Both the position numbers and the translations under genes were made by a program. From Aphanocapsa feldmannii 277cV (GTDB taxonomy: Bacteria; Cyanobacteriota; Cyanobacteriia; PCC-6307; Cyanobiaceae): DNA of 43,597 bases. Where the stretch lies: positions 3,344-46,940 of the forward strand of contig SRMO01000054.1 in the NCBI GenBank assembly GCA_004768415.1, in the 5' to 3' direction. Below are positions 16,864-24,631 of the stretch, in pieces (the stretch's first letter is position 1; every line of letters begins with the position of its first letter). The notes under the pieces are model-generated. The model was not told where the DNA came from and did no database searches. It was given only the letters and a program-made list of their open reading frames with translations.

Positions 16864-17097
16864 ATGCCTGCCCTGTCCAGCGAGACCCTCCTGCTGCTGG
16901 CGTTGTATGTGGCGCTGGGCGGCGCCTACCTGCTGGTGATCCCTGGCCTGTTGATGGGCTGGATGAACCGGCGTTGGCACGTGATGGGCAAGATCGAGCG
17001 CCTGGTGATCTACGGCATGGTCTTCCTCTTCTTCCCGGGGCTGGCGCTGCTGGCGCCCTTCCTGAATCTCCGCCTTCAGGGTCGCAGGCCGGGCTGA
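16864..17097 (+). CDS. ndhL: NAD(P)H-quinone oxidoreductase subunit L
   Basis: NdhL is a small membrane subunit found only in photosynthetic NDH-1 complexes, needed for cyclic electron flow and CO2 uptake. The 77-residue protein has two hydrophobic helices, [20 protein letters not shown] and [20 protein letters not shown]. The loop between them contains [12 protein letters not shown], as in other cyanobacterial NdhL proteins. The ATG at 16864 was chosen because upstream codons run back through the tRNA. The ndhL-DUF3007-trpA order is, as I recall, conserved in cyanobacteria. Confidence 0.9.
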   Translation: MPALSSETLLLLALYVALGGAYLLVIPGLLMGWMNRRWHVMGKIERLVIYGMVFLFFPGLALLAPFLNLRLQGRRPG

Positions 17098-17169
17098 CGG
17101 GCCGACCCTGGTCCAGGGCAACCGGGCGGCTGACTAGCCTCATCAGCATGAAGGACAGATCGCTTCACC

Positions 17170-17520
17170 ATGACCAGAGGCCACGTCATCCTGATCGGAC
17201 TGGGTTTCCTGGCTCTTGGCGCCCTGGGGCTGGCCCTGTTTCAGCTGGCCGGACTGGAAGACGCCCAGGCGGGGATCTGGGCCGAAGCCCTGCTGGTGCT
17301 GATCGTCTGTGGCTGGGTGCTGAGCTATGCCCTGCGTGTTGTCAAGGGCAACATGACCTTCATGCAGATGCGCCGCAGGTACCGCGAAGGCTATGACGCC
17401 GCAGTGGATGCCCGCGTGAAGGCAAGCTTCGAGGCGCTCTCGGCCCAGGAACAGGAGCGGCTGCTGCGGGAGGTGGGTCAGGTGCCCGAGGAAGGTGGCA
17501 CCGATGTTGCAGCCCCATGA
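17170..17520 (+). CDS. DUF3007 family membrane protein
   Basis: This 116-residue protein has two N-terminal membrane helices, VILIGLGFLALGALGLALFQ and IWAEALLVLIVCGWVLSYAL, then a charged cytoplasmic domain. That domain contains VKGNMTFMQMRRRYREGYD and a coiled-coil-like EALSAQEQERLL segment. These are the marks of DUF3007, a family of photosynthetic organisms. It lies between ndhL and trpA, 9 bases before trpA, so it is very likely cotranscribed with them. Its repeated proximity to ndhL makes an NDH-1 assembly role attractive, but that is inference. Confidence 0.88.
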   Translation: MTRGHVILIGLGFLALGALGLALFQLAGLEDAQAGIWAEALLVLIVCGWVLSYALRVVKGNMTFMQMRRRYREGYDAAVDARVKASFEALSAQEQERLLREVGQVPEEGGTDVAAP

Positions 17521-17529
17521 CCTCCTGCC

Positions 17530-18351
17530 ATGACCGCAGATCCCTCCTCCAGCCGCATCCGCCAGCTGTTCGCAGCACTGCGTCAGCGTGGACAGTGTGC
17601 GCTGATCCCCTTCATCACTGCCGGTGATCCTTGCCTCGACCAGACTGCCGAGTGCCTGCGCGCCTTCCAGGCCAATGGTGCTGATCTGGTGGAGCTCGGC
17701 ATCCCCTACAGCGATCCCCTGGCGGATGGTCCCGTGATCCAGGCCGCTGCCGCCAGAGCCCGGGCGGCAGGGACGACGCTGGATGGCGTGCTCACCATGC
17801 TGGACGGCCTGCAGGCCGAGCTCACCCTGCCGCTGGTGCTCTTCACCTACGCCAACCCGCTGCTCAACCTGGGCATGGAGCGCTTCTGCCAACGGGCTGC
17901 CGCCGCCGGCGCCAGCGGCCTGGTGGTGCCCGATCTGCCTCTGGAGGAAGCCCGGCAGCTCTCCCGACTGGCCGCTGGCCAAGGACTTGATCTGGTGCTG
18001 CTGGTGGCGCCCACGACGCCACCCGATCGTCTGGCACGCATCCATCAGGCCAGCCGCGGCTTCACCTATCTGGTCAGCGTGACGGGCGTCACCGGCATGC
18101 GCAGCCGGCTGGAGGCAAGGGTCAGCACCCTGATTCCCCGGCTCAGGCGACACAGTGATCTGCCCGTGGCCGTGGGTTTCGGGATCTCCGGTCCCGAGCA
18201 GGCCCTGGAGGTGCGCCGCTGGGGCAGCGATGGCGCCATCGTCGGCTCTGCCTTCGTGCAGCGCATTGCCGATGCCGTAGCCCAGGGCACGAGACCCGCA
18301 GCAGCAGCGGGTCGGCTCTGTGCCGAATTGAGCGCAGCCCTGCATGACTGA
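17530..18351 (+). CDS. trpA: Tryptophan synthase alpha chain
   Basis: TrpA cleaves indole-3-glycerol phosphate to indole and glyceraldehyde-3-phosphate, passing indole to TrpB. The 273-residue TIM barrel contains [11 protein letters not shown], then [20 protein letters not shown] with catalytic Glu55 and Asp66. [34 protein letters not shown] and [13 protein letters not shown] follow, with GSAFVQRI at the phosphate-binding end. All expected catalytic residues are present. It follows DUF3007 on the same strand; trpF is elsewhere in the window at 30275 and not part of this operon. Confidence 0.96.
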   Translation: MTADPSSSRIRQLFAALRQRGQCALIPFITAGDPCLDQTAECLRAFQANGADLVELGIPYSDPLADGPVIQAAAARARAAGTTLDGVLTMLDGLQAELTLPLVLFTYANPLLNLGMERFCQRAAAAGASGLVVPDLPLEEARQLSRLAAGQGLDLVLLVAPTTPPDRLARIHQASRGFTYLVSVTGVTGMRSRLEARVSTLIPRLRRHSDLPVAVGFGISGPEQALEVRRWGSDGAIVGSAFVQRIADAVAQGTRPAAAAGRLCAELSAALHD

Positions 18352-18444
18352 CGCCGTGCCGCTGTCCATCCCCTGTTCGCGACCTTGCTGAAGCGGGCCG
18401 GATCAGCGGATGTCAGCGTGGGGCAGCGACTTCAAACGAACGCC

Positions 18445-18723
18445 GTGGCGAAATTCGTGCTCTGGGGCACCTACTGCGACAACGCGCTGGAGCGGCGCAC
18501 CCCCTACCGGGAGGAGCATCTCGCCGGTCTGAAGGCCCAGAAGGCATCTGGCGTGCTGATCACCCTGGGACCCACCGCAGGCAGCACCCACGTGTTCGGA
18601 CTCTATGAAGCGGAGTCGAGGGAGCAGGTCGAGACTCTGGTCAGAGGCGACATCTACTGGACCAGGGGCATCTGGACGGAGGTGAGTGTCTATCCCTGGA
18701 TCGACGCCATCCCCCTCGGCTGA
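18445..18723 (+). CDS. YCII-related domain protein
   Basis: A GTG at 18445 begins MAKFVLWGTYCDNALERRTP, and the 92-residue product has the ferredoxin-like YCII layout. The features are an N-terminal strand, a REEHLAGLKAQKASGVLITL helix-strand segment, THVFGLYEAESREQVETLV, and GDIYWTRGIWTEVSVYPW. YCII proteins are small dimeric alpha-beta barrels, some linked to dehalogenation or hydrolysis but mostly uncharacterised. The frame is open back to 18385, but those residues are not family-like. It sits 93 bases after trpA on the same strand. No specific substrate can be proposed. Confidence 0.75.
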   Translation: MAKFVLWGTYCDNALERRTPYREEHLAGLKAQKASGVLITLGPTAGSTHVFGLYEAESREQVETLVRGDIYWTRGIWTEVSVYPWIDAIPLG

Positions 18724-18772
18724 GCCCTGCCTGGCCTATCGGTCCGTCCTGCGATGACGATATGGCAATCGT

Positions 18773-19195
18773 TCAGCCGCGGGGCCAGCCGGCCTGAGCC
18801 TGCTCCCAGACATAAACGCCGACCGCGGCGGCGCCATCCCGGCCCAGCCTGTCGCTGTAACCGTCCATCTGGCCGATACCCTCGGCGGCAATGGCGGCGA
18901 TCGCCTTCGGGCTGTTCAGCCCGGCTCTGCTCAGGGCCCTGACACGCAGGGTTCTGCCCCGACGGATGACGTTGCCGCCGTTCACATGGCAGCCCACACA
19001 GTGCTGCCTGAACAGCACGGCCCCTTCGGCAGCGGCCCAGGCCGGCGCTGCCCAGCCCAGGCTGAACTCCAGCACCAGTGCGGCCAGCAGCACGGCCAGT
19101 GGCAGGGGCAAGGGGGAGCGCAGCCAGGGCCTGTTTCCCGCTGGCCACTGGCGACGGTCTTCTCTGGACTGCGATTGCGGCAGGTTGCTGTCCAT
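18773..19195 (-). CDS. Cytochrome c6-like c-type cytochrome
   Basis: The 140-residue protein has a hydrophilic N-terminus and a hydrophobic signal (PLAVLLAALVLEFSLGW, cleavage near APAWA). A single haem site CVGCH lies at about residues 66-70, followed by NGGNVIRRGRTLRVRAL, typical of c6. Met110 in GIGQMDGYSDRL is the probable axial ligand, and VGVYVWEQAQAGW matches the c6 C-terminal helix. Classical c6 has a Met-Pro pair (often MPAF) where this protein has QMDGY, which suggests a c6B/c6C-type or otherwise divergent form with altered potential. It should act in the thylakoid lumen or periplasm, where c6 carries electrons from cytochrome b6f. Which partners this variant uses is inference. Confidence 0.85.
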   Translation of the reverse strand: MDSNLPQSQSREDRRQWPAGNRPWLRSPLPLPLAVLLAALVLEFSLGWAAPAWAAAEGAVLFRQHCVGCHVNGGNVIRRGRTLRVRALSRAGLNSPKAIAAIAAEGIGQMDGYSDRLGRDGAAAVGVYVWEQAQAGWPRG

Positions 19196-19369
19196 GACAT
19201 CGCGCAGGGCTGTGAGCGCATTCTCCAGCCGGCAGGTCCCGCACAGCCGATCGAAGCCGGGCTCCCCGGCAAGCTATTGTCAGATAGTATATCCATACTA
19301 CTCTGCAGACATGACATCACCCTGTCACTGCTGGCCCAGGCGGTATCTCCGCAATGATTCAGATCCGCG

Positions 19370-19579
19370 ATGATCAAGCGCTCTGTGTTGACCAACGCCG
19401 AGGGCCAGTATTTCTGCCTCCCCTTCGGGCCGGACTGCTCCGAGTGGAGCCCCAGCCCCGGTCGAGCCCATCGCTGGGCTGACAGGACGGCCTGTGCCTC
19501 CGCCGCCTTCTGCCTGAAGCGCTTCCGTGGTCTGGAGCTGAAGCTACGGGTCTGTGCCGAACCTCTGATCAGCTGCTGA
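19370..19579 (+). CDS. Small open reading frame, unrecognised
   Basis: A 69-codon frame starting at ATG 19370 has GC-rich third positions like nearby real genes. It encodes segments such as EGQYFCLPFGPDCSEW and ASAAFCLKRFRGLELKLRV, with six Cys in total. No signal peptide or membrane helix is evident. It lies in the 530-base gap between the divergent cytochrome gene and the PGM1-related ligase. An overlapping ATG at 19354 opens another, shorter frame. It could be a true small protein or a chance ORF. Confidence 0.35.
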   Translation: MIKRSVLTNAEGQYFCLPFGPDCSEWSPSPGRAHRWADRTACASAAFCLKRFRGLELKLRVCAEPLISC

Positions 19580-19729
19580 GCACACCTGGGTGCGGGGTGG
19601 AGACAATCCTGTCAAGGCCTTGCCAGGACAGGGCTTGTTCCAGTCAGCCCCTACCATGGCGCAACCCTGTTCTGCGCTGGGGCGTCCTTGCTGTGCCGAC
19701 GCTGCAGCCTGGCTACCCTGGCTACATCG

Positions 19730-21352
19730 ATGAACCAGCCTGGCTCAGCTGTGCCCGCCGCCCTGGGCGCAGGTTCCCCTTTCGTGCAGGCCACCGACAC
19801 CGCCGCTTCCGCCTCCTCCACCGCCACCCCGGCCCACTTGCTTGCCGGGCTCACTGGAGCCGATCCGGACAGTTTTGCCGACGTGGATGTGTTGGTGATC
19901 CCCTCCATCTCCCTGGATGCCACCCAGCTGGAATCGGTCAGCGGAGCCATCCACTACGAAGAGCGGATGCTGGTGAACCTGGGCTGGTTACGTCAGCCCA
20001 CCACCCGTGTGGTCTATCTCACCTCCCAGCCGTTGGTGCCGGAGCTGATCGAGTACCACCTGCAGCTGATCCCGGGAATCCCCACCAACCATGCCCGTCG
20101 TCGCCTGCTGCTGCGCAGCGTCAGTGACGCCTCCCCACGGCCCCTGACGCAGAAAGTGCTGGAGCGGCCTCGCTTCCTGGCCCGTCTCAGGGCGGCCCTG
20201 CGACCCGGCCGTTCCCTCCTCGTCTGTTTCAACGTCACGGAGCTGGAGGAGCGTCTTGCCCGGGCCCTGGGTCTTCCCCTGCTGGGCACATCGCCTTCCC
20301 TGCACACCTTCGGCAGCAAATCCGGCAGCCGTGCCCTGTTTCGCCGTTGCGGGCTGCCGCTGCCCCGGGGGATGGAACAGCTTCCCGACCGTGCCGCGGT
20401 GGCGGAAGCGGCGGTTGGCCTGGTCGGTCAGGCGGCGGAGACGGGCTCGGCCATCGAGCAGGTGATCGTGAAGCTGGAGGACGGCTTTTCCGGCGAAGGC
20501 AATGCCCTGCTGGATCTCCGGCCCCTGCTGGACGGCAGCAGGCTGGATCGGCGTCGGCTGCACACTGCGCTGATGGACAACCTCATACCCATGGCCGGCG
20601 GCCTGAACGCCGCTGCCTTCTGGGACCTGTTCGAACGGGAAGGGGGTGTGCTGGAGGAGCGTGTGCGGGGGCAGGGGTTCTGCAGCCCCAGTGTCCAGCT
20701 CTATCTCCATCCGGATCGACGGGTCGAGGTGGTTTCCACCCACGACCAGGTGCTGGGCGGTGCTGACGACCAGGTCTATCTGGGCTGCCGCTTCCCGGCC
20801 CGCAGCATCTATCGGCAGCAACTCCATCAGATGGGCCTGACGGTGGGCCAGGCCCTGGCTGCAGAAGGCGCCATGGACCGCTGTGCTGTGGACACCATCG
20901 CCTTTCATGACCCTGAGGCTGAGGGTGCCTGGAAGGTCCTGGCCATTGAAATCAACCTGCGCAAGGGCGGCACCACCCACCCCCTGGTCGCACTGCAGCA
21001 GCTGACCGGCGGACGCTATGAGCTTCCCAGCGGTTGCTACCGCGCCGACGGCCAGGTGAAGCGCTACATCGCCACCGACAACCTTTGCTCCAATGCCTAT
21101 CGGGGCCTGCTGCCGGAGGACCTGATGGAGATGGTGGCAGAGCGGGGACACATCTTTGATGCCCACACCCGTCGCGGGGTGGTGTTTCTGATGGTGGGCG
21201 CCCTCTCCGAGCACGGAAAGCTCGGGCTCACCTGCATCGACAACAGCCTGGCTGGCAGCGAGCACATGCTGGAGCGGGTCCGGGCCGATCTCGACAACCT
21301 GGCAGCAGACAGTGCCGGCACCCCCCTGGCAATGGCGCCCCATTGGCACTGA
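19730..21352 (+). CDS. PGM1-related ATP-grasp carboxylate-amine ligase
   Basis: The 540-residue product resembles the peptide ligase PGM1-related family, ATP-grasp enzymes named after the pheganomycin ligase. Recognisable parts are PTTRVVYLTSQPLVPELIEY, IPGIPTNHARRRLLL, GTSPSLHTFGSKSGSRALFR (domain boundary), and QVIVKLEDGFSGEGNALLDL, whose Lys fits the ATP-binding position. Near the C-terminus AIEINLRKGGTTHPL carries the metal-binding Glu/Asn, followed by an RYIATDNLCSNAYRGLLPED region. The first ~35 residues are Ala/Ser/Thr-rich. The substrate is unknown, and the neighbours (cytochrome, pgeF) suggest none. It probably makes or modifies a small amide product. Confidence 0.8.
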   Translation: MNQPGSAVPAALGAGSPFVQATDTAASASSTATPAHLLAGLTGADPDSFADVDVLVIPSISLDATQLESVSGAIHYEERMLVNLGWLRQPTTRVVYLTSQPLVPELIEYHLQLIPGIPTNHARRRLLLRSVSDASPRPLTQKVLERPRFLARLRAALRPGRSLLVCFNVTELEERLARALGLPLLGTSPSLHTFGSKSGSRALFRRCGLPLPRGMEQLPDRAAVAEAAVGLVGQAAETGSAIEQVIVKLEDGFSGEGNALLDLRPLLDGSRLDRRRLHTALMDNLIPMAGGLNAAAFWDLFEREGGVLEERVRGQGFCSPSVQLYLHPDRRVEVVSTHDQVLGGADDQVYLGCRFPARSIYRQQLHQMGLTVGQALAAEGAMDRCAVDTIAFHDPEAEGAWKVLAIEINLRKGGTTHPLVALQQLTGGRYELPSGCYRADGQVKRYIATDNLCSNAYRGLLPEDLMEMVAERGHIFDAHTRRGVVFLMVGALSEHGKLGLTCIDNSLAGSEHMLERVRADLDNLAADSAGTPLAMAPHWH

Positions 21353-21405
21353 GCCAGGCAGTTCCGCTGCACGTCCTGCCTGGCTGCGGGGGGCTTGTGG
21401 CGGCT

Positions 21406-22185
21406 TCAACGGCTGCAGATGCCACTCCACTGCACGACCTTGCGCTGATCCCGTCGCCAGCTGTGGAAGTGGTCGGGATCGCTGAAGGTACAGAGGGGGC
21501 ACGTGTGGATGCGATCGGGCTTCACACCACTGCGGCACAACTGCAACCGGGCAGCAAGGCGGATGTCCAGACGCAGGTGACCCGGCCGGCTGTCCGGGCC
21601 CAGCGCGCCTTCCTGTGACAGGGCTTGCCAGCCATGGCGCCCCAGGCTTGCCGCCACCCGTTCCGCCACGTCCCGTTCCACCTGATAGTGGATCCCCGCA
21701 ATGGCCGGCCCGAGCGCGACCAGCAGGTCGTCGCTGGCGCTGCCCTGTTCGATCAGGCCGTTGACAACGGCACTGAGAATGCCGGCGGCGATACCCCTCC
21801 ATCCCGCATGGCAACTGGCGACGCGACCGCTGCGTTGGTCTGCCAGCAGCACCGGAGCACAATCGGCACTGCTGGCCCAGAGGCTCTGATCGACACCATC
21901 GGCGATCAACCCATCCACCTCGGGCCAGGGCTGGGTGGCCAGGGAGGCGGACAGGATCCGGCTGCTGTGGATCTGCCTGGAGCGATGCACCGTGGGCACG
22001 TCCGACCGCCCAGCCCCTGATGGCGACCCTCCATCCAGCAGCACATGAACCAGTTGCCGGGGCTGCCGGCCTCCGTTGTTGCGGCTGAAGAAGCCATGAC
22101 GGACATGGCCAAGGGCGTCGCAGCGCAGATACTCGTGCTCCTCCCCCCGTTGCCAGTGCCAGCCCGGCATGGTTGCACTGTCCAT
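21406..22185 (-). CDS. pgeF: Peptidoglycan editing factor PgeF (laccase-domain / YfiH family)
   Basis: YfiH-family proteins hydrolyse misincorporated residues in muropeptide precursors; older annotations call them polyphenol oxidases. The 259-residue protein carries the family ligand set: His73 in VHRSRQIHSSRIL, Cys109 in SSADCAPVLLADQ and His126 in CHAGWRGIAAG. DLLVALGPAIAGIHYQVERD follows and the tail contains HTCPLCTFSD and FHSWRRD. Length fits the family. It converges with the PGM1-related ligase, leaving a 53-base gap, and follows the Tab2-like gene on the minus strand after 117 bases. A second start, ATG at 22170, is possible. Confidence 0.9.
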   Translation of the reverse strand: MDSATMPGWHWQRGEEHEYLRCDALGHVRHGFFSRNNGGRQPRQLVHVLLDGGSPSGAGRSDVPTVHRSRQIHSSRILSASLATQPWPEVDGLIADGVDQSLWASSADCAPVLLADQRSGRVASCHAGWRGIAAGILSAVVNGLIEQGSASDDLLVALGPAIAGIHYQVERDVAERVAASLGRHGWQALSQEGALGPDSRPGHLRLDIRLAARLQLCRSGVKPDRIHTCPLCTFSDPDHFHSWRRDQRKVVQWSGICSR

Positions 22186-22302
22186 GGGTTGCTGCGGTGG
22201 CGACTCCGTCGATCGTCCCCTGCGGTGTCAAGGATCTGGCCAGCTGGATCCCTGTCCGGCAGGTCGGGAAGGCGGTGAGCAGAGCCAGCCTGGCTCGCCC
22301 GT

Positions 22303-23166
22303 TCAGGCCAGGGGCTGGTCCCGCAGCAGCCAGAAGCCGGCAAACTGCCGCTCCTCCGGGCTGGCCTGAACGGCGAGAAACTGAAGCCCACCCAGCCTCT
22401 GCCGCGCCTGTAGCAAGGCCTCCCTGGCGGCGGCCCCTTCCCGCTCGGCGAGCCGACCCAGCAGCCAGCGATCTTCAATGCCCGCATCCAGCACCAGCTG
22501 GTTGCCGGAGGCATCCAGCCGCACCGGCTCCAGTCCGGCGATCCAGCCTGCCACCGCCAGGGCCCGCTCCGCGGCGAACAGACGAATCCCCGGCACAGGC
22601 ACGTCTTCCCTGCCGCTGGCAGCCGGCAGCGGCAGCAGAGCGCGGAAACCACAATCCCATTGGCCTGCCTCGGCCAGGGCCGCCAGGGGCAGGGAGGCCC
22701 AGTCCCAGCGCTCACCACGGGCTGCCTCCGGCAGCGGCACTGCCGCGGCTGCGACGGGCTGCAGCGGCGCGGCCAGGGGCCCGCTCAGGAACCCCTCTTC
22801 CCGGGCATAGACCGTCTGCGTACGCTCCTCCAGCCAGTCGATCAGCGCATAGCAACGCCGGCTGGCCAGCAGCTCGATGCCCAGGGCCGCGGCGCCACGG
22901 GCCACCATGGTGCGCATGGACTGGCGCCAGCAGCGCAGGCGTCGGGGTCTTGCATAACCCTCCGCCGCACTGCGCTCCAGGGCTTCCGCCAGAGCCTCCC
23001 TGAGCCAGAGCGAATTGACGCTGTCGGCAGGGCATGGCTTGGCGAAGCGAAAGGGCTTGCTCCCCTCCGGCCCATCGGGATCACTGCAGACCAGCAGTTC
23101 CCAGCGTTTTCTGCCATCCGGCTCGAGCACAGGACGGCTGTAGTAATCGACCTGCCAGTCGCTCAT
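22303..23166 (-). CDS. Tab2/Atab2 family RNA-binding protein
   Basis: Tab2 (DUF1092) proteins occur in cyanobacteria and chloroplasts; algal Tab2 is required for translation of psaB and plant ATAB2 for photosystem I and II accumulation. Here WQVDYYSRPVLEPDGRKRWE starts the protein, LWLREALAEALE and RRLRCWRQSMRTMV follow, and the family's C-terminal FxGFWLLRD signature reads QFAGFWLLRD. At 287 residues it has normal length. Its ATG overlaps the end of the upstream S1-domain gene by 4 bases, so the two are probably translationally coupled. That pairing fits a shared post-transcriptional role, by inference. Confidence 0.9.
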   Translation of the reverse strand: MSDWQVDYYSRPVLEPDGRKRWELLVCSDPDGPEGSKPFRFAKPCPADSVNSLWLREALAEALERSAAEGYARPRRLRCWRQSMRTMVARGAAALGIELLASRRCYALIDWLEERTQTVYAREEGFLSGPLAAPLQPVAAAAVPLPEAARGERWDWASLPLAALAEAGQWDCGFRALLPLPAASGREDVPVPGIRLFAAERALAVAGWIAGLEPVRLDASGNQLVLDAGIEDRWLLGRLAEREGAAAREALLQARQRLGGLQFLAVQASPEERQFAGFWLLRDQPLA

Positions 23167-24596
23167 GGGCAGCTGTCGTCGCCGGGCAGAGGGCCCGGCC
23201 TGATGGGGGCCGGGTCGGCCATGGCGGAGGAGGGAGCCGCACTGTCCGTGGCGGTGGCTGGCGAGGGTGGCCGCCCGTCCTCCCCTTGACCTGTCTGGTT
23301 CTGCAGGCTCTTGAAGGCACGGGCAGCGCGGATCCGGGCCTCGGCCATCACCCTGGCTTTGTCGATCAGCAACTCACCAGGCTGATCCTCCAGCAGGGCG
23401 GTGCTGAGGCCTATGCGTCCCCGGGCAGCGTCCACATCCGTGATCAGCACCTGCACCGTCTCGCCCACATCGAAGGCCTGGCGCAGGGAGCGCAGGGCCC
23501 CGCCGGTGATACAGCTCTGGTGCAGCAGGCCGCTGACACCGCCCAGATCCACAAAGAAGCCATAGGGCTTGATGGCGTCGATGCGCCCCTGCTGCACGGA
23601 TCCGACCTTCAGTTCCGAAAGGCGGACGGCAACGGCGGCGCGCTTCTCGGAGAGCACCAGCTTGTGGCTGGCGGGGTTGACCTCCAGGAAGGTGACCCCG
23701 AGGGTCTTGCCCACCAACGCCGTGTGGTTGCCACCGTCATTGAGCTGGGAGCGGGGGATGAAGCCCCGCAGACCCTCCAGCTCACAGGTGCAGCCGCCGC
23801 GGTTGAAGCCGCAGACCCGCACCTGGACCACCGCCCCCTGGGCAGCAAGCCGCTCCACGGTCTTCCAGCTCTCGCGCAGGGCCAGGGCGCGGGCGCTCAC
23901 GGTCACCTGCCCGTCTGCGTTCTGCTCGCGGGTGATCAGCACATCAATCTCCATCCCCCTGGGGAAGCTCTCCTCGAGGTTGCCGATCACCCCCAGGCCG
24001 CAGTCCTGCTTCGGCATCCAGCCGGGCGCCTTGCCGGCGATGTCCACGTAGATGCCGTCGCTCTCGTGGCCCAGGACCCTGCCACGGGCCACATCGCCAG
24101 TGCCGCTGACCGGAACGCTGTCGTCGAGGGCAGCCAGGAAGGTGTCCTCGTCAAAGTCGAAGTGATCCACATCCCGGGGCGTGTAGCTGGGCTGCTGCGG
24201 CATGGTCTGGGCGCCACTGCCCTGCTGCTGCTCCGTGACTCCGGAAGCCGGTTGCCGGCCGGGACGGGATCTGCGCTGGCCATAGCCGAGAAAACGACTG
24301 TTGTCACCGCCACGGCCGCGGCCCTGATCTGCCGGGCCGAGCAGGTCCGCCATGGTGAGGCCGGCCTCCAGGCCCGCGCTGTCGGAATCCTGATCCTGCC
24401 GGTCACCTGCATGGTCCGCGCCGGCAGCGGCGCCGGGGCGGGCCGGTGGATCGGGACGGGGTGGAGGTGCTGCAGCGCCCTTGCCGCCTTCGGCACCGGC
24501 ATCGGCCTGGCCGGGCGGCGTGGCCATCCCGTGCTGTTTGCTGATGTGCAGGATCGAGATGGGCTTGTTGCCCGCTGCGGAGCCTTCGGAGGCCAT
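23163..24596 (-). CDS. S1 RNA-binding domain protein (30S ribosomal S1-like)
   Basis: The 477-residue protein starts MASEGSAAGNKPISILHISK. A Gly/Pro/Gln-rich disordered stretch contains TMADLLGP and RFLGYGQRRSRPGR. Three S1 OB-folds follow: VARGRVLGHESDGIYVDIAG at about 168-240; an atypical domain with GFIPRSQLNDGG; and VQQGRIDAIKPYGFFVDLGG followed by VSGLLHQS, the most canonical. This layout matches the extra S1-like protein of cyanobacteria, distinct from ribosomal S1 proper. It probably binds mRNA or ribosomes in the cytoplasm. I rejected an open extension to 24809, since it overlaps the divergent creatininase-family gene and is Pro-rich noise. It overlaps Tab2 by 4 bases. Confidence 0.88.
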   Translation of the reverse strand: MASEGSAAGNKPISILHISKQHGMATPPGQADAGAEGGKGAAAPPPRPDPPARPGAAAGADHAGDRQDQDSDSAGLEAGLTMADLLGPADQGRGRGGDNSRFLGYGQRRSRPGRQPASGVTEQQQGSGAQTMPQQPSYTPRDVDHFDFDEDTFLAALDDSVPVSGTGDVARGRVLGHESDGIYVDIAGKAPGWMPKQDCGLGVIGNLEESFPRGMEIDVLITREQNADGQVTVSARALALRESWKTVERLAAQGAVVQVRVCGFNRGGCTCELEGLRGFIPRSQLNDGGNHTALVGKTLGVTFLEVNPASHKLVLSEKRAAVAVRLSELKVGSVQQGRIDAIKPYGFFVDLGGVSGLLHQSCITGGALRSLRQAFDVGETVQVLITDVDAARGRIGLSTALLEDQPGELLIDKARVMAEARIRAARAFKSLQNQTGQGEDGRPPSPATATDSAAPSSAMADPAPIRPGPLPGDDSCP

Positions 24597-24631
24597 GGCG
24601 TCCCGTGCCTGTGCGAACCCACACTGTAGGG

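Noticed and set aside
19988-22231. 747-codon minus-strand ORF
   Set aside because: Antisense of the PGM1-related ligase and an alternate frame of pgeF; mixed low-complexity translation.
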